Of a stretch of 64,000 nucleotides of DNA, positions 33,909 to 41,936 are shown piece by piece. How positions within the stretch are numbered: the stretch's first letter is position 1; the number at the start of each line of letters is the position of its first letter. The position numbers and the translations under genes are program-made. The DNA comes from Kribbella sp. NBC_00382 (GTDB taxonomy: Bacteria > Actinomycetota > Actinomycetes > Propionibacteriales > Kribbellaceae), in assembly GCF_036067295.1 (NCBI RefSeq), contig NZ_CP107954.1, positions 620,001-684,000 on the forward strand, written 5' to 3'. The notes below the pieces were generated by a model that worked only from the letters and a program-made list of their open reading frames with translations, was not told the DNA's origin and searched no databases.

Positions 33909-34034
33909 TGGTTCTGTTTATTGCTTGGGGCAACAGAAGTATGAGGGATATAAGGGGTTCTGCTACCTCAGGTGGAGCACAAGACGGGCCCGGAGACCGA
34001 TGGGCAGAACAAGTTTCCGAAGGATTCTTGAGGT

Positions 34035-34130
34035 ATGGAAATTCTTCAGATACTCGGGTCAGCAGCGATCGTGCTCGGCATCTTGCTCACGGTCCTGATC
34101 GCCATCGTTCCCACGGTCGTGGACAGATAG
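34035..34130 (+). CDS. 31-residue single-helix membrane protein, copy 2
   Basis: The second of two tandem small genes. The 31-residue product begins MEILQILG and ends VLIAIVPTVVDR, with one hydrophobic helix between. It matches copy 1 at 19 of 31 positions and in its 5' leader. AAGGA and GAGG precede the ATG. The stop codon is 3 nt from the stop of the convergent cystathionine beta-synthase gene. The conserved charged end (VVDR) after the helix suggests a defined orientation or partner, not random translation. Confidence 0.7.
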   Translation: MEILQILGSAAIVLGILLTVLIAIVPTVVDR

Positions 34131-34133
34131 GAG

Positions 34134-35507
34134 TCAGCTGACGGACAGGTGACCGAGCAGGTCCTGCCGGGTGAGCACGCCCACCGGCTTCCCGTCGTCC
34201 AGCACCATCAGGGCGTCCCGGCCCTCCAGCAGTTCGACCGCCTGGGTAACCGATTCGCCGGCACCCAGCGACGGCAGCGCCGCGTCCATGTGCAGCTCGA
34301 CGATGTCCGCGAGCCGCGCCTTCCCGGAGTACAGGGCGTCCATCAGCGTCCGCTCCGACACCGAACCAGCCACCTCGGCCGCCATGATCGGCGGCTCAGC
34401 CCGCACCACCGGCATCTGGGAGACGCCGTACTCACGCAGGATCTCGACCGCCTCGGCGATCGTCTCGTGCGGGTGCGTGTGGACCAGCGGCGGCAGGCTG
34501 CCGTCCTTGCGCGCGAGCACCTCGCGCAGCGTCGCCCCCTGCCGCTCGTGCGCCAGGAACCCGTACTGTGCCAGCCACTCGTCGTTGAACACCTTGGTCA
34601 GATACCCACGCCCGCCATCCGGCAGCAGCACCACGATGACCGCGTCCGGGTCGTCGAGCTCCTTCGCCAGCCGGATCGCCGCCGCGGCCGCCATCCCAGC
34701 GGACCCGCCGACGAGCATCGCCTCTTCGCGCGCCAGCCGCCGCGTCACCGCGAAAGAATCGGCGTCCGACACCTCGATGATCCGGTCGCAGATGTTCCGG
34801 TCGTACGTCTCCGGCCAGAAGTCCTCGCCGACACCCTCGACCAGGTACGGCCGGCCGGACCCACCGGAGTACACAGAACCCTCCGGGTCAGCGCCGATGA
34901 TCTGCACGCGCCCGCCGGAGACCTCCTTCAGGTACTTCCCGGTGCCGCTGATCGTGCCGCCGGTACCGACGCCCGCCACGAAGTGGGTGATCTTGCCCTC
35001 GGTCTGCTCCCAGAGCTCAGGACCGGTCGACTCGTAGTGCGAGATCGGGTTGTTCACGTTCGCGTACTGGTTCGGCTTCCAGGCGCCCTCGATCTCGCGG
35101 ACCAGCCGGTCGGAGACGTTGTAGTAGGAGTCAGGGTGCTCCGGCGCGACCGCGGTCGGGCAGACCACCACCTCGGCGCCGTACGCCTTGAGCACGTTGC
35201 GCTTGTCCTCGCTGACCTTGTCCGGGCAGACGAAGACGCACTTGTAGCCCTTGGCCTGGGCAACCATCGCCAGCCCGACGCCGGTGTTGCCCGAGGTCGG
35301 CTCGACGATCGTGCCGCCCGGCTTGAGCTCGCCGGAGGCCTCGGCCGCCTCGATCATCCGGACGGCGATCCGGTCCTTCACGGACCCGCCCGGGTTGAAG
35401 TACTCGACCTTCGCGAGCACCAACGGCCGAGCACCGTCGGTGGTCTTCGAAAGCCGCACGAGCGGCGTGTTACCGACCAGGTCCAGGAGAGATTCTGAGT
35501 AGCGCAC
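34134..35507 (-). CDS. cbs: Cystathionine beta-synthase
   Basis: A 457-residue PLP enzyme that condenses serine with homocysteine to cystathionine. The Schiff-base lysine is K44 in NPGGSVKDR; VEPTSGNTGVGLAMVA and the glycine-rich phosphate cup GVGTGGTISGTGKYL are present. Residues about 335-457 form a pair of CBS domains, which usually bind adenosyl ligands. The start is GTG, with ATG-free upstream sequence. It is divergent from an SGNH hydrolase gene, a neighbourhood also seen around cbs in other actinobacteria. With cystathionine gamma-synthase at 2793 it completes a transsulfuration route. Confidence 0.93.
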   Translation of the reverse strand: MRYSESLLDLVGNTPLVRLSKTTDGARPLVLAKVEYFNPGGSVKDRIAVRMIEAAEASGELKPGGTIVEPTSGNTGVGLAMVAQAKGYKCVFVCPDKVSEDKRNVLKAYGAEVVVCPTAVAPEHPDSYYNVSDRLVREIEGAWKPNQYANVNNPISHYESTGPELWEQTEGKITHFVAGVGTGGTISGTGKYLKEVSGGRVQIIGADPEGSVYSGGSGRPYLVEGVGEDFWPETYDRNICDRIIEVSDADSFAVTRRLAREEAMLVGGSAGMAAAAAIRLAKELDDPDAVIVVLLPDGGRGYLTKVFNDEWLAQYGFLAHERQGATLREVLARKDGSLPPLVHTHPHETIAEAVEILREYGVSQMPVVRAEPPIMAAEVAGSVSERTLMDALYSGKARLADIVELHMDAALPSLGAGESVTQAVELLEGRDALMVLDDGKPVGVLTRQDLLGHLSVS

Positions 35508-35583
35508 GATCTCACTGTACGAGACGTGCGTGGCGTTCCCCTATTTCACTTGCGTGGGCGTCACAGCGTGTAATCCTGGTCGT

Positions 35584-36612
35584 ATGACAAAAGCCCGGGC
35601 TGCCAAGAAACTGGCCCAGGCCGCAGCCTTCGGGGGCGGGGGACTCGGACTGATCGGTGCGACGCTGTACGGCGTACTGACCGCGGAAGCGCGGTACGCC
35701 AAGCGCGTCATCGGTCCGATGAAGGCGCACCCGGCCAAGGGCGACGGCCTGTACGGTCGGTACCCAGGTCGTCCGATCACGCTCGCGATGATCGGCGACT
35801 CCAGTGCAGCCGGATACGGTACTTCCTCGCCCGACGAGACTCCCGGCGTACTGCTCGCCTGCGGTCTCGCCGAGCTGGCGAAGCGTCCGGTCCGGCTCGT
35901 CGACGTGTCGCGAACGGGGGCCAAGTCCGTCGACCTGGCCGGCCAGGTCGACAACGCCCTGCTCGCCGGCCCGCACGTGGCCGCGATCCTGATCGGCGTC
36001 AACGACGTGAAGGCTCAGGTGCCGCCGTCAACCTCGGTCCGGCTGCTCGACTCCGCCGTACGCCGGCTGCGCGCCGCCAACTGCGAGGTCGTCGTGGGTA
36101 CCTGCCCGGACCTCGGCGTCGTCCGGCCGATCATGCCGCCGTTGCGCCAGGTCGCCCGCTCGTGGAGTCAACGCCTCGCCGCCGCGCAGACCATCTGCGT
36201 GGTCGAGGCCGGTGGCCGCACGGTGTCGATGGGCTCCTTGCTGAGCGAGGCCTTCCGGACCAATCCGTCGATGTGGGGCCCGGACAACTTCCACCCCTCC
36301 GTCACCGGGTACGCCGCTGCGTCGGCCGCGTTGCTGCCGTCGGTGGCCGCCGCGATGGGGATCGGCCCCGAGTCGTACATCTATCCGGAGCCGTTCCGGG
36401 GCGAGGCGGTGCTGCCGATCGCGGAGGCCGCGGTACAGGCTGCCCGGACCGCTGGTACCGAGGTCGCGGCCACTGAGGTGGCCGGCCACGAACGCGGCCC
36501 GCGCGGTCGCTGGGCCGAACTCCGGCACCGCCGCCGCCATCCCAAGGTCGAGGTCGAGCGGGTCGAAGTGGCCGCCGATGGGACCGCGGACGCCGTACCC
36601 GTTGGGAAATAG
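35584..36612 (+). CDS. Membrane-anchored or exported SGNH/GDSL hydrolase
   Basis: A 342-residue lipase/esterase-type hydrolase. A hydrophobic N-terminal segment (AAAFGGGGLGLIGATLYGVL) acts as signal or anchor. The SGNH blocks are MIGDSSAAGYGT (nucleophile Ser), a Gly in the ARTGAK-like block (VSRTGAKSVD), IGVNDV (Asn) and DNFHPSVTGYA (Asp, His). It probably deacylates cell-envelope lipids or acetylated glycans. The start at 35584 was chosen over an upstream GTG because it gives the correct signal segment. Confidence 0.88.
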   Translation: MTKARAAKKLAQAAAFGGGGLGLIGATLYGVLTAEARYAKRVIGPMKAHPAKGDGLYGRYPGRPITLAMIGDSSAAGYGTSSPDETPGVLLACGLAELAKRPVRLVDVSRTGAKSVDLAGQVDNALLAGPHVAAILIGVNDVKAQVPPSTSVRLLDSAVRRLRAANCEVVVGTCPDLGVVRPIMPPLRQVARSWSQRLAAAQTICVVEAGGRTVSMGSLLSEAFRTNPSMWGPDNFHPSVTGYAAASAALLPSVAAAMGIGPESYIYPEPFRGEAVLPIAEAAVQAARTAGTEVAATEVAGHERGPRGRWAELRHRRRHPKVEVERVEVAADGTADAVPVGK

Positions 36613-36718
36613 AGCGTCCGCTGAGCGTTGACTTTCATGAAGAAGGGCTTGCACGCAACGTCTTCCTGATGCACAGTCGAATGACTACGCGATACCCCGG
36701 ATGAAACGGGAGGCGAAG

Positions 36719-36949
36719 ATGGGCTTGAACCACTCCGAGGAGACGCACCAACGTCTGGTGGAGAAGGTGCCCAGGTGCACTGGACGTGAGATGGCCGAGT
36801 GGTTCAGGTTGATGAACGACGGACCGTCGTTCCTGCGCTTCGACGACAGGGTGAGATGGCTTTCCAGCGAGTACGCCCTCGCACACGGGCACGCCACAGC
36901 CATCGTCCATGAGTACGACCTCGCCAAAGCGCACAGGCGAATGGGCTGA
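36719..36949 (+). CDS. DUF4287-family small protein
   Basis: A 76-residue protein. The N-terminus (GLNHSEETHQRLVEKVPRCTGREMAEWFRLMNDGPSF) and the C-terminal ALAHGHATAIVHEYDLAKAHRRM match the DUF4287 pattern, a small helical domain sometimes paired with DUF5655. The GGGAGG just before this ATG makes it the better start than an in-frame ATG 18 bp upstream. Function unknown. Confidence 0.75.
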   Translation: MGLNHSEETHQRLVEKVPRCTGREMAEWFRLMNDGPSFLRFDDRVRWLSSEYALAHGHATAIVHEYDLAKAHRRMG

Positions 36950-36977
36950 CGAGCCGAACAGGAGACTGAATTTAGCC

Positions 36978-37013
36978 GAAGACCTGCCCTTTCAGGTGGA
37001 GGGGCAGGTCTTC
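36978..37013. terminator. Stem-loop terminator
   Basis: A perfect 12-bp stem (GAAGACCTGCCC / GGGCAGGTCTTC) with a 12-nt loop between the DUF4287 gene and the convergent VOC-family gene. It probably terminates both directions. Confidence 0.75.
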
Positions 37014-37036
37014 GTTGCCTTCAGCGACTGTTTGCT

Positions 37037-37474
37037 TCAAACAACGCAGAAGTCGTTGCCTTCGGGGTCGGCCATCCAGAAGTGATCCAGTACGCCGTTC
37101 TGCGCGACCTCATGGACCACGGTCGCACCGGCGTCGACCAGTTGCGCGACCTTCTGTCTGATCGCCGTTTCGCGAGCATCTGAAGGGATGTCGCGGCCGC
37201 CGCTGACCTGGAGATCCAGGTGCAGCCGGTTCTTCGCAGTACGGGCCTCAGGCACCTTCAGGAACGAGATGGACGGCAGTACGCCGTCCGGGTCGGACAG
37301 GCTCGCACCGTCGTTCCACTCGTCCTCGGGCACGCCCTGGTCGACCAGCCAGCTCTCCCAGGTGTCCCATCCCCGGGGCGGATCGGCTTCGACGTACCCG
37401 AGAGCTGTGATCCAGAACCGCGCGACCAGAGCCGGGTCGCCGCAGTCGATCGTCATCGTCCAGCGAGTTGTCAT
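37037..37474 (-). CDS. VOC-superfamily (glyoxalase-like) protein
   Basis: A 145-residue protein of the vicinal oxygen chelate fold. It shows the tandem beta-alpha-beta-beta pattern (WTMTIDCGDPALVARFWITALGY; HLDLQVSGGRD; DHFWMADPEGNDFCVV), with candidate metal ligands His and Glu/Asp at expected places. Relatives include glyoxalases, dioxygenases and antibiotic-binding proteins; no substrate can be given. The MTTRWTMTI start (37474) was preferred over the 42-bp longer form. Confidence 0.82.
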   Translation of the reverse strand: MTTRWTMTIDCGDPALVARFWITALGYVEADPPRGWDTWESWLVDQGVPEDEWNDGASLSDPDGVLPSISFLKVPEARTAKNRLHLDLQVSGGRDIPSDARETAIRQKVAQLVDAGATVVHEVAQNGVLDHFWMADPEGNDFCVV

Positions 37475-37521
37475 CTGCCCACACTCGCAGGGTCCGCCGA
37501 CAGTTTCCGTGGGCATGACGA

Positions 37522-37555
37522 AGGCCCGGCTCCTCCACCTGAAGGAACCGGGCCT
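37522..37555 (-). terminator. Stem-loop terminator after the Bax-inhibitor gene
   Basis: AGGCCCGG / CCGGGCCT (8 bp) plus an inner TCCT/AGGA stem, located 22 bp beyond the stop of the Bax-inhibitor-type gene on the minus strand. Confidence 0.65.
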
Positions 37556-37576
37556 CGCTGTCTGTCGAGCTATTCG

Positions 37577-38395
37577 CTAGTTGCCGCGGAGAATCGCGAG
37601 GATCCGCAGCAGGTTGATGTACAGCCAGACCAGCGTGACGGTCAGGCCGAACGCGGCCCGCCAGGCCTCTTGCTGCGGGGCTCCGGCGCGGACACCCTGC
37701 TCGACCATGTCGAAGTCGAGGATCAGGTTGAACACCGCCAGGCCGACGCCCAGTACGGCGAACAGCAGGCCCATCGCGCCGAACCCGCCGATACCGGTGT
37801 GGAAGCCGAACAGGCTGGCCACGAAGTTGATCAGCAGCACACCGGCGAAGGCCATCGTGCCGATGACGACCATCTTGGTGAAGCGCGGCGTCACCTTGAT
37901 CGCGAAGTACTTGTACGTCGCCAGCGTCAGCGCGAACGTCACCATGGTCGCCAGGACGGCTTGCACGATGACATCGGAGCTACCGACGTAGCCGGCGATG
38001 AACTTGCTGAAGATCCCGAGGAACGCGCCCTCGACCGCGGCGTAGGCGAGCACCAGCGCCGGGTTGATCCGGCGCGAGAACGACAGCACCATCGCGAGCG
38101 CGAAGCCGAGCAGCGCCGACGCGATGAACACCGGTGATACCAGCCGGTCCGGAATCACGTTCCAGGCCACTGCGGCACCGGCGATGACGACACCCAGCGT
38201 GATGCTGGTCTTGACGATGACGTCGTCCAACGTCATCGGACGGCTGTTGGCGGGGGCTCCTTGGTACTGCTGTCCCGGCACTCCGGGCCCGCCGTATTGG
38301 CCCGGCTGACCGTACGGAGCGGCACCGGGATAAGCCTGGCCTTGGCCAGGCGCAAACGCACTCGACCGGTTCAGGACCGGGTTACTGCTCTGCAT
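37577..38395 (-). CDS. Bax inhibitor-1/YccA-family membrane protein
   Basis: A 272-residue membrane protein. A Gly/Pro/Gln-rich cytoplasmic N-terminus (about 55 residues, PYGQPGQYGGPGVPGQQY) precedes seven hydrophobic helices of the Bax-inhibitor-1/YccA family (DUF4 family often called YetJ/BsYetJ-like calcium-leak channels). The C-terminal helix carries DFDMVEQGVRAGAPQQEAWRAAFGLTVTLVWLYINLLRIL with conserved acidic residues. The start MQSSNPVLN has an ideal GGAGG; a 21-bp longer form is less likely. It is monocistronic. Confidence 0.9.
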   Translation of the reverse strand: MQSSNPVLNRSSAFAPGQGQAYPGAAPYGQPGQYGGPGVPGQQYQGAPANSRPMTLDDVIVKTSITLGVVIAGAAVAWNVIPDRLVSPVFIASALLGFALAMVLSFSRRINPALVLAYAAVEGAFLGIFSKFIAGYVGSSDVIVQAVLATMVTFALTLATYKYFAIKVTPRFTKMVVIGTMAFAGVLLINFVASLFGFHTGIGGFGAMGLLFAVLGVGLAVFNLILDFDMVEQGVRAGAPQQEAWRAAFGLTVTLVWLYINLLRILAILRGN

Positions 38396-38527
38396 GTCAT
38401 CCTCCTGATAACCCACTGTGGGTCGTAACGAGATACTACGGGCCCACCCTTAACAACGCCTGAGGATCATCCAGGTGTTCCCCAAGCGATATCGCCTCCT
38501 CCTGAACAGGTTGCACAACCCAACCGT

Positions 38528-39136
38528 TCACGCGGTAACAGGCTTCTCCCCCAGCATCCGCAGCCGCTCAGCCGCCAACGGCGGCGCTCCGAGCAGCACC
38601 CACCGGATCCGGGCACGGAACTGCACCGGCCGGTTGGCCGCGTGCAGCTTCAGCCAAGCCACCACGCGCTCCCTTCCGACCACCTCGACGAACGCCGCGT
38701 CCGCCCGCCGGCTCATCCAGCGGCACCAGAGGAAGTTCATCAGCACCTGGACAGGCACCATGACCACATAAGCGCAGGCCAATGCCAGCAGCAGGGCCAG
38801 CCAGTGGTTCTCGACGAACTGGCCGGCGAGCAGGATAGCGAGGAGTCCCACGACACCACTGAGGGCCGTCATCGCCACCTTGAGCCGCCGACGCCCGCGC
38901 GCCGGTCCGAGCCTCGCCTGCACGAGCCCCTGCACGATGACCAGTTCCTGCTCTTCCTCCGTAGAGAACTCGTTCACATGGTCGTGCACCGTGAGGGTGG
39001 CGACCCCCTGGCTGTTCTCCTGCAGCCGGATGCAGTCCTCGCCGACCACGCCTTCGACCCAGTTGATCGTCGGCATCGGGTAGCCGATGCGTCCGGCCCA
39101 CTCCCCCACGCGGAGGAACATCTCTTGCTCATTCAC
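38528..39136 (-). CDS. Hypothetical membrane protein
   Basis: A 202-residue protein with a polar N-terminal half (TLTVHDHVNEFSTEEEQELVIVQGLVQARL) and two central hydrophobic helices (MTALSGVVGLLAILLAGQFV; LALLLALACAYVVMVPVQVLM). The layout recalls membrane metallopeptidase-like proteins, but no HEXXH motif is present, so no enzyme role is claimed. It uses a GTG start and stands alone between two minus-strand genes. Confidence 0.65.
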   Translation of the reverse strand: MNEQEMFLRVGEWAGRIGYPMPTINWVEGVVGEDCIRLQENSQGVATLTVHDHVNEFSTEEEQELVIVQGLVQARLGPARGRRRLKVAMTALSGVVGLLAILLAGQFVENHWLALLLALACAYVVMVPVQVLMNFLWCRWMSRRADAAFVEVVGRERVVAWLKLHAANRPVQFRARIRWVLLGAPPLAAERLRMLGEKPVTA

Positions 39137-39225
39137 CCGCGCATGATGGCGTACGGCGGCCAGTCGGGGCTAGTGGGTTGGGCTGGGCGTACCGGCGTAC
39201 CGGCGTACCGGGCCGAGCGCGGTAC

Positions 39226-39257
39226 GGCGTCGTACTTGTATGGGCAAGTACGACGCC
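39226..39257 (-). terminator. Stem-loop terminator after the DUF4118 gene
   Basis: A perfect 13-bp stem (GGCGTCGTACTTG / CAAGTACGACGCC) with a 6-nt loop, about 44 bp beyond the stop of the DUF4118 gene on the minus strand. Three short CGTACCGG direct repeats lie next to it. Confidence 0.7.
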
Positions 39258-39300
39258 GGGACCGGTGGCCACCCAGGATGTGGTTCTCCCGCAGGCCAGT

Positions 39301-40077
39301 TCAGGGGTTACGCAGAGTGCTCTCCTGCGAGGCGAGGGCCGCACCGACCTGGTCGGCCAGGGCGACGGCGACCAGGCGCTGCTCGAGGTCGGGGCGGGAG
39401 ATCCGGCTCGCCGCGGTCAGCAGGAACCGCCCGCGGACGACGCCGGCGTGCTGGACGACCAGCTCGATCTCGGCATCGGTCGGCAGCCCGTCCCGCTCCA
39501 CCTTGATCACGCGGTCGCGCCGGGAGACGGAGCCGTCCGGGTTCAGCTGCGGCGAATGCTCACGCTTGCCCCCGGCAAGGAACCGGCAGCCGTCGATCCG
39601 CAGTACGGCGGTCAGCTCCGTCCGTACCTGGTCGATCACCTCGGCCGTCGACCCACCCGCCGCGATCGCCTGCGAAGTGGTCATCACACCCGCCAGGTAG
39701 CCGGTCTGCTGGCTCGCCCGAGCTTGTTGCCGCCGGCCCCAGATCGCGATCTCGGTGACCGCCGCGCCGATCACCACGAGCAGGATCGTCGTCTCGATGT
39801 CGTCCTGGTTCTCGATCGTCAGCCGGTTGTAAGGCACCGTCAGGAAGAAGTCGAACCAGACCGCACTCGACACCGCCGCCACCACCCCGGCCGGCCGCAC
39901 CCCGAAGGAGGCCACCGCCACGATCACCAGCACGAGCAGCAACGCCGCATTGGCATTGTCAAAACTGTCCCTGAACGGCGAAACCGCCGCACAAATGGCC
40001 AAAGGCGCCAACACCGCACCCGTCAACACCGGATTCCGGTAACTCTCCACACCCCATTGATACGCCCCACCCCCCAA
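39301..40077 (-). CDS. DUF4118 (KdpD-like) membrane sensor protein without kinase domain
   Basis: A 258-residue protein. The N-terminal half has four hydrophobic helices and matches the DUF4118 segment of KdpD-type sensors (VSSAVWFDFFLTVPYNRLTIENQDDIETTILLVVIG). The C-terminal half is a GAF-like domain (VIDQVRTELTAVLRIDGCRFL). There is no histidine kinase module, so it would sense without phosphorelay of its own. The start is uncertain (40095 GTG or 40077 ATG). Confidence 0.75.
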   Translation of the reverse strand: MGGGAYQWGVESYRNPVLTGAVLAPLAICAAVSPFRDSFDNANAALLLVLVIVAVASFGVRPAGVVAAVSSAVWFDFFLTVPYNRLTIENQDDIETTILLVVIGAAVTEIAIWGRRQQARASQQTGYLAGVMTTSQAIAAGGSTAEVIDQVRTELTAVLRIDGCRFLAGGKREHSPQLNPDGSVSRRDRVIKVERDGLPTDAEIELVVQHAGVVRGRFLLTAASRISRPDLEQRLVAVALADQVGAALASQESTLRNP

Positions 40078-40157
40078 CATTCCAACGCTTCTCACCAGAC
40101 TCTGACAAAGTCACGGCCCAGATCACAGCTGCACCTGCCGTCTCCTAGTCTGAGCCG

Positions 40158-40673
40158 ATGACGTCCGACCAGGTGCAACCCGTGGAGCGCTCGCGCCCGC
40201 TGCAGGCTGCGGGTGAGCGCGCGACGCTGAACAGCTTGCTCGACTTTCTGCGCGGCACCGTGGTGAACAAGGTCGCCGGCCTCACCGACGAGCAGGCCTT
40301 CAGCCATTCCGTCCCCGCCTCGGCCCTCACCCCGGCCGGCCTGGTGAAGCACCTCGCGGGCACCGAACGCTTCTGGTTCGCCATCGACTTCGCCGCCCAG
40401 GACATCGAATGGCCCTGGCCCGACGACAACCCCCACGGCAACTTCGTACTCTCCCCCGACGACACCCTCCCCGCCCTGGTCGCCGACTACCAGGCGGAGT
40501 GCGCCCGCTCCCGCGCAGTAGTAGCCGCCGCCTCCCTGGACGACATGGCCCAGGGCGAAGGCATGAATTTCAATCTCCGCTTCGCCCTGACCCACCTGAT
40601 CGAAGAAACCGCCCGCCACCTGGGCCACCTAGACCTCCTCCGCGAGTCCATCGACGGCTCCACCGGCCAGTAA
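40158..40673 (+). CDS. DinB-family (DUF664) protein
   Basis: A 171-residue DinB/DUF664 protein. The metal-binding histidines fall in GLVKHLAGTERFWF and ALTHLIEETARHLGHLDLLRESIDG. The C-terminal motif HLGHLDLLRE is characteristic of actinobacterial DUF664 proteins, thought to act with mycothiol or on small electrophiles. It is followed at 9 bp by a hypothetical gene. It is the third DinB-type gene in the window. Confidence 0.87.
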   Translation: MTSDQVQPVERSRPLQAAGERATLNSLLDFLRGTVVNKVAGLTDEQAFSHSVPASALTPAGLVKHLAGTERFWFAIDFAAQDIEWPWPDDNPHGNFVLSPDDTLPALVADYQAECARSRAVVAAASLDDMAQGEGMNFNLRFALTHLIEETARHLGHLDLLRESIDGSTGQ

Positions 40674-40682
40674 GGGTCCCGC

Positions 40683-41147
40683 ATGAGCCTTCTGCTGGGT
40701 TGGGGCCACCGAATCAGACGCTGGCCGAAGTTCAGAGACTCGGAGACGGCCTGGGTGGACAATCGACCCAGCGACATCAAGGTCGTCACCACCAACAGGC
40801 TCGAGGAGCTGATGGCCTTGGCCGCCCGGAGGCCGGGGGTGAGTTCCGGCCGCCCCGCGTGGCTGGAGGAGCACCGGAGCCAACTCGGCGCCCACTACAT
40901 CGTGGCCGCCGGACCGCAGCCTCCCGAGCACTACCTCTGCTTCGTCACCAGCGAACTCGCCGGTGAACCAACCGGGTACTACCGCCTCGACATCCCCCAG
41001 CGCACCTTTCACGCGCTACCGGACATCTCCCCGGACCTGCTACTGACATTCGCTCACCGCAACCTGACCGCGCTAGGGCCGATCCCGCCGGACCCCGGCA
41101 CACTGCAAGCCGACGACGACTTCCTGCGAGGCCTAGATGACCACTGA
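40683..41147 (+). CDS. Hypothetical protein
   Basis: A 154-residue soluble protein with no recognised domain. A central segment (AHYIVAAGPQPPEHYLCFVTSELAGEPTGYYRLDIPQRTFHALPDI) looks like a small beta-sheet domain. It sits between a DinB gene (9 bp upstream) and a SnoaL-like gene (11-bp overlap), so the three probably form an operon. No function is proposed. Confidence 0.65.
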   Translation: MSLLLGWGHRIRRWPKFRDSETAWVDNRPSDIKVVTTNRLEELMALAARRPGVSSGRPAWLEEHRSQLGAHYIVAAGPQPPEHYLCFVTSELAGEPTGYYRLDIPQRTFHALPDISPDLLLTFAHRNLTALGPIPPDPGTLQADDDFLRGLDDH

Positions 41148-41577
41148 TCAGCAGCCAACCGACCGCATTGAGCTCGAGGGGATGGTGGATGCGTTCTTCT
41201 CAGCCTTCACCTCCGGCGACGGGGTGGCCAAGCGCCTCGACGTACTGCGGAAGCTGCTCATCCCCCAAGCCGTGATCGTCCGAACCTGCGGCGGGGAGCC
41301 GGCCGTCTACGGGGTCGAGGACTTCATCGCGCCGCGGCAAGCGCTGCTCGAGGGCGGCACGCTGGTCGACTTCCACGAATGGGCACTTGGCGGAAGTACA
41401 GAGATCTGGGGCGACATCGCCCATTGGTGGGGCAGCTACGCCAAGGAAGGCGTGCAGGACGGCGTCCCCTTCACAGGCCGCGGCCGGAAGACGATCCAAT
41501 TCATCCGTACCACCGAAGGCTGGCGAATCTCCGCCGCAGCCTGGGACGACGAACGCCCCGGCCTCACCATCGACTAG
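41137..41577 (+). CDS. SnoaL/NTF2-like (DUF4440-type) protein
   Basis: A 146-residue cystatin-like-fold protein of the SnoaL/NTF2 group. It has the N-terminal helix LEGMVDAFFSAFTSGD and the conserved curved sheet (GDIAHWWGSYAKEG; RKTIQFIRTTEGWRISAAAWDDE). Members are small-molecule binding proteins or isomerases; nothing here fixes the ligand. It overlaps the preceding hypothetical gene by 11 bp. Confidence 0.8.
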   Translation: MTTDQQPTDRIELEGMVDAFFSAFTSGDGVAKRLDVLRKLLIPQAVIVRTCGGEPAVYGVEDFIAPRQALLEGGTLVDFHEWALGGSTEIWGDIAHWWGSYAKEGVQDGVPFTGRGRKTIQFIRTTEGWRISAAAWDDERPGLTID

Positions 41578-41936
41578 TCGAACGGCCCCCGCGTCCCACT
41601 CACCTCATGCTTGAACACCTGGCCATCCAGCATCTCGAAGTGCTCCCGCACCTCCGGATCCACATACGCCCTGCCCGCCACGATCACCTTCACACTCCAC
41701 TCCTTCCGTCACCAGTACGACGTACAGCCCGACCCGAACCGGACAGACCCCGTTGAAGCTGTCCCGCTCGACAGGAGGTACTCGCGTTTCCTGCCGACGC
41801 CCCCGCTCACCACCGGGTCAACACGCCGCCGAATCGGCAGTACCTCCTGTCGAGCGGGACAGAAACCGGCCACAGCTGATGGAGTTGTTCAGCTCAACAC
41901 CAGCCAACAGACCGCCTGGCCGCCTTCACCCGAGTC
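41578..41936. other. Gene-free region containing a MITE-like element
   Basis: About 360 bp between two convergent units. It contains the second copy of a palindromic element (41759-41862); I see nothing else that is convincing in the remainder. Confidence 0.55.
41759..41862. mobile_element. MITE-like palindromic element, copy 2
   Basis: Perfect 24-bp terminal inverted repeats (41759-41782 and 41839-41862; core GTCCCGCTCGACAGGAGGT) flank 56 bp. The repeats and internal length match the copy at 23464-23565; when reversed, a shared TGGTGAGC lies at the same offset of 27 nt. No transposase gene and no clear target duplication is seen. It is probably a non-autonomous element. Confidence 0.75.

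Noticed and set aside
38528..39136. M48-type peptidase
   Set aside because: The layout is similar, but no HEXXH zinc motif is present.
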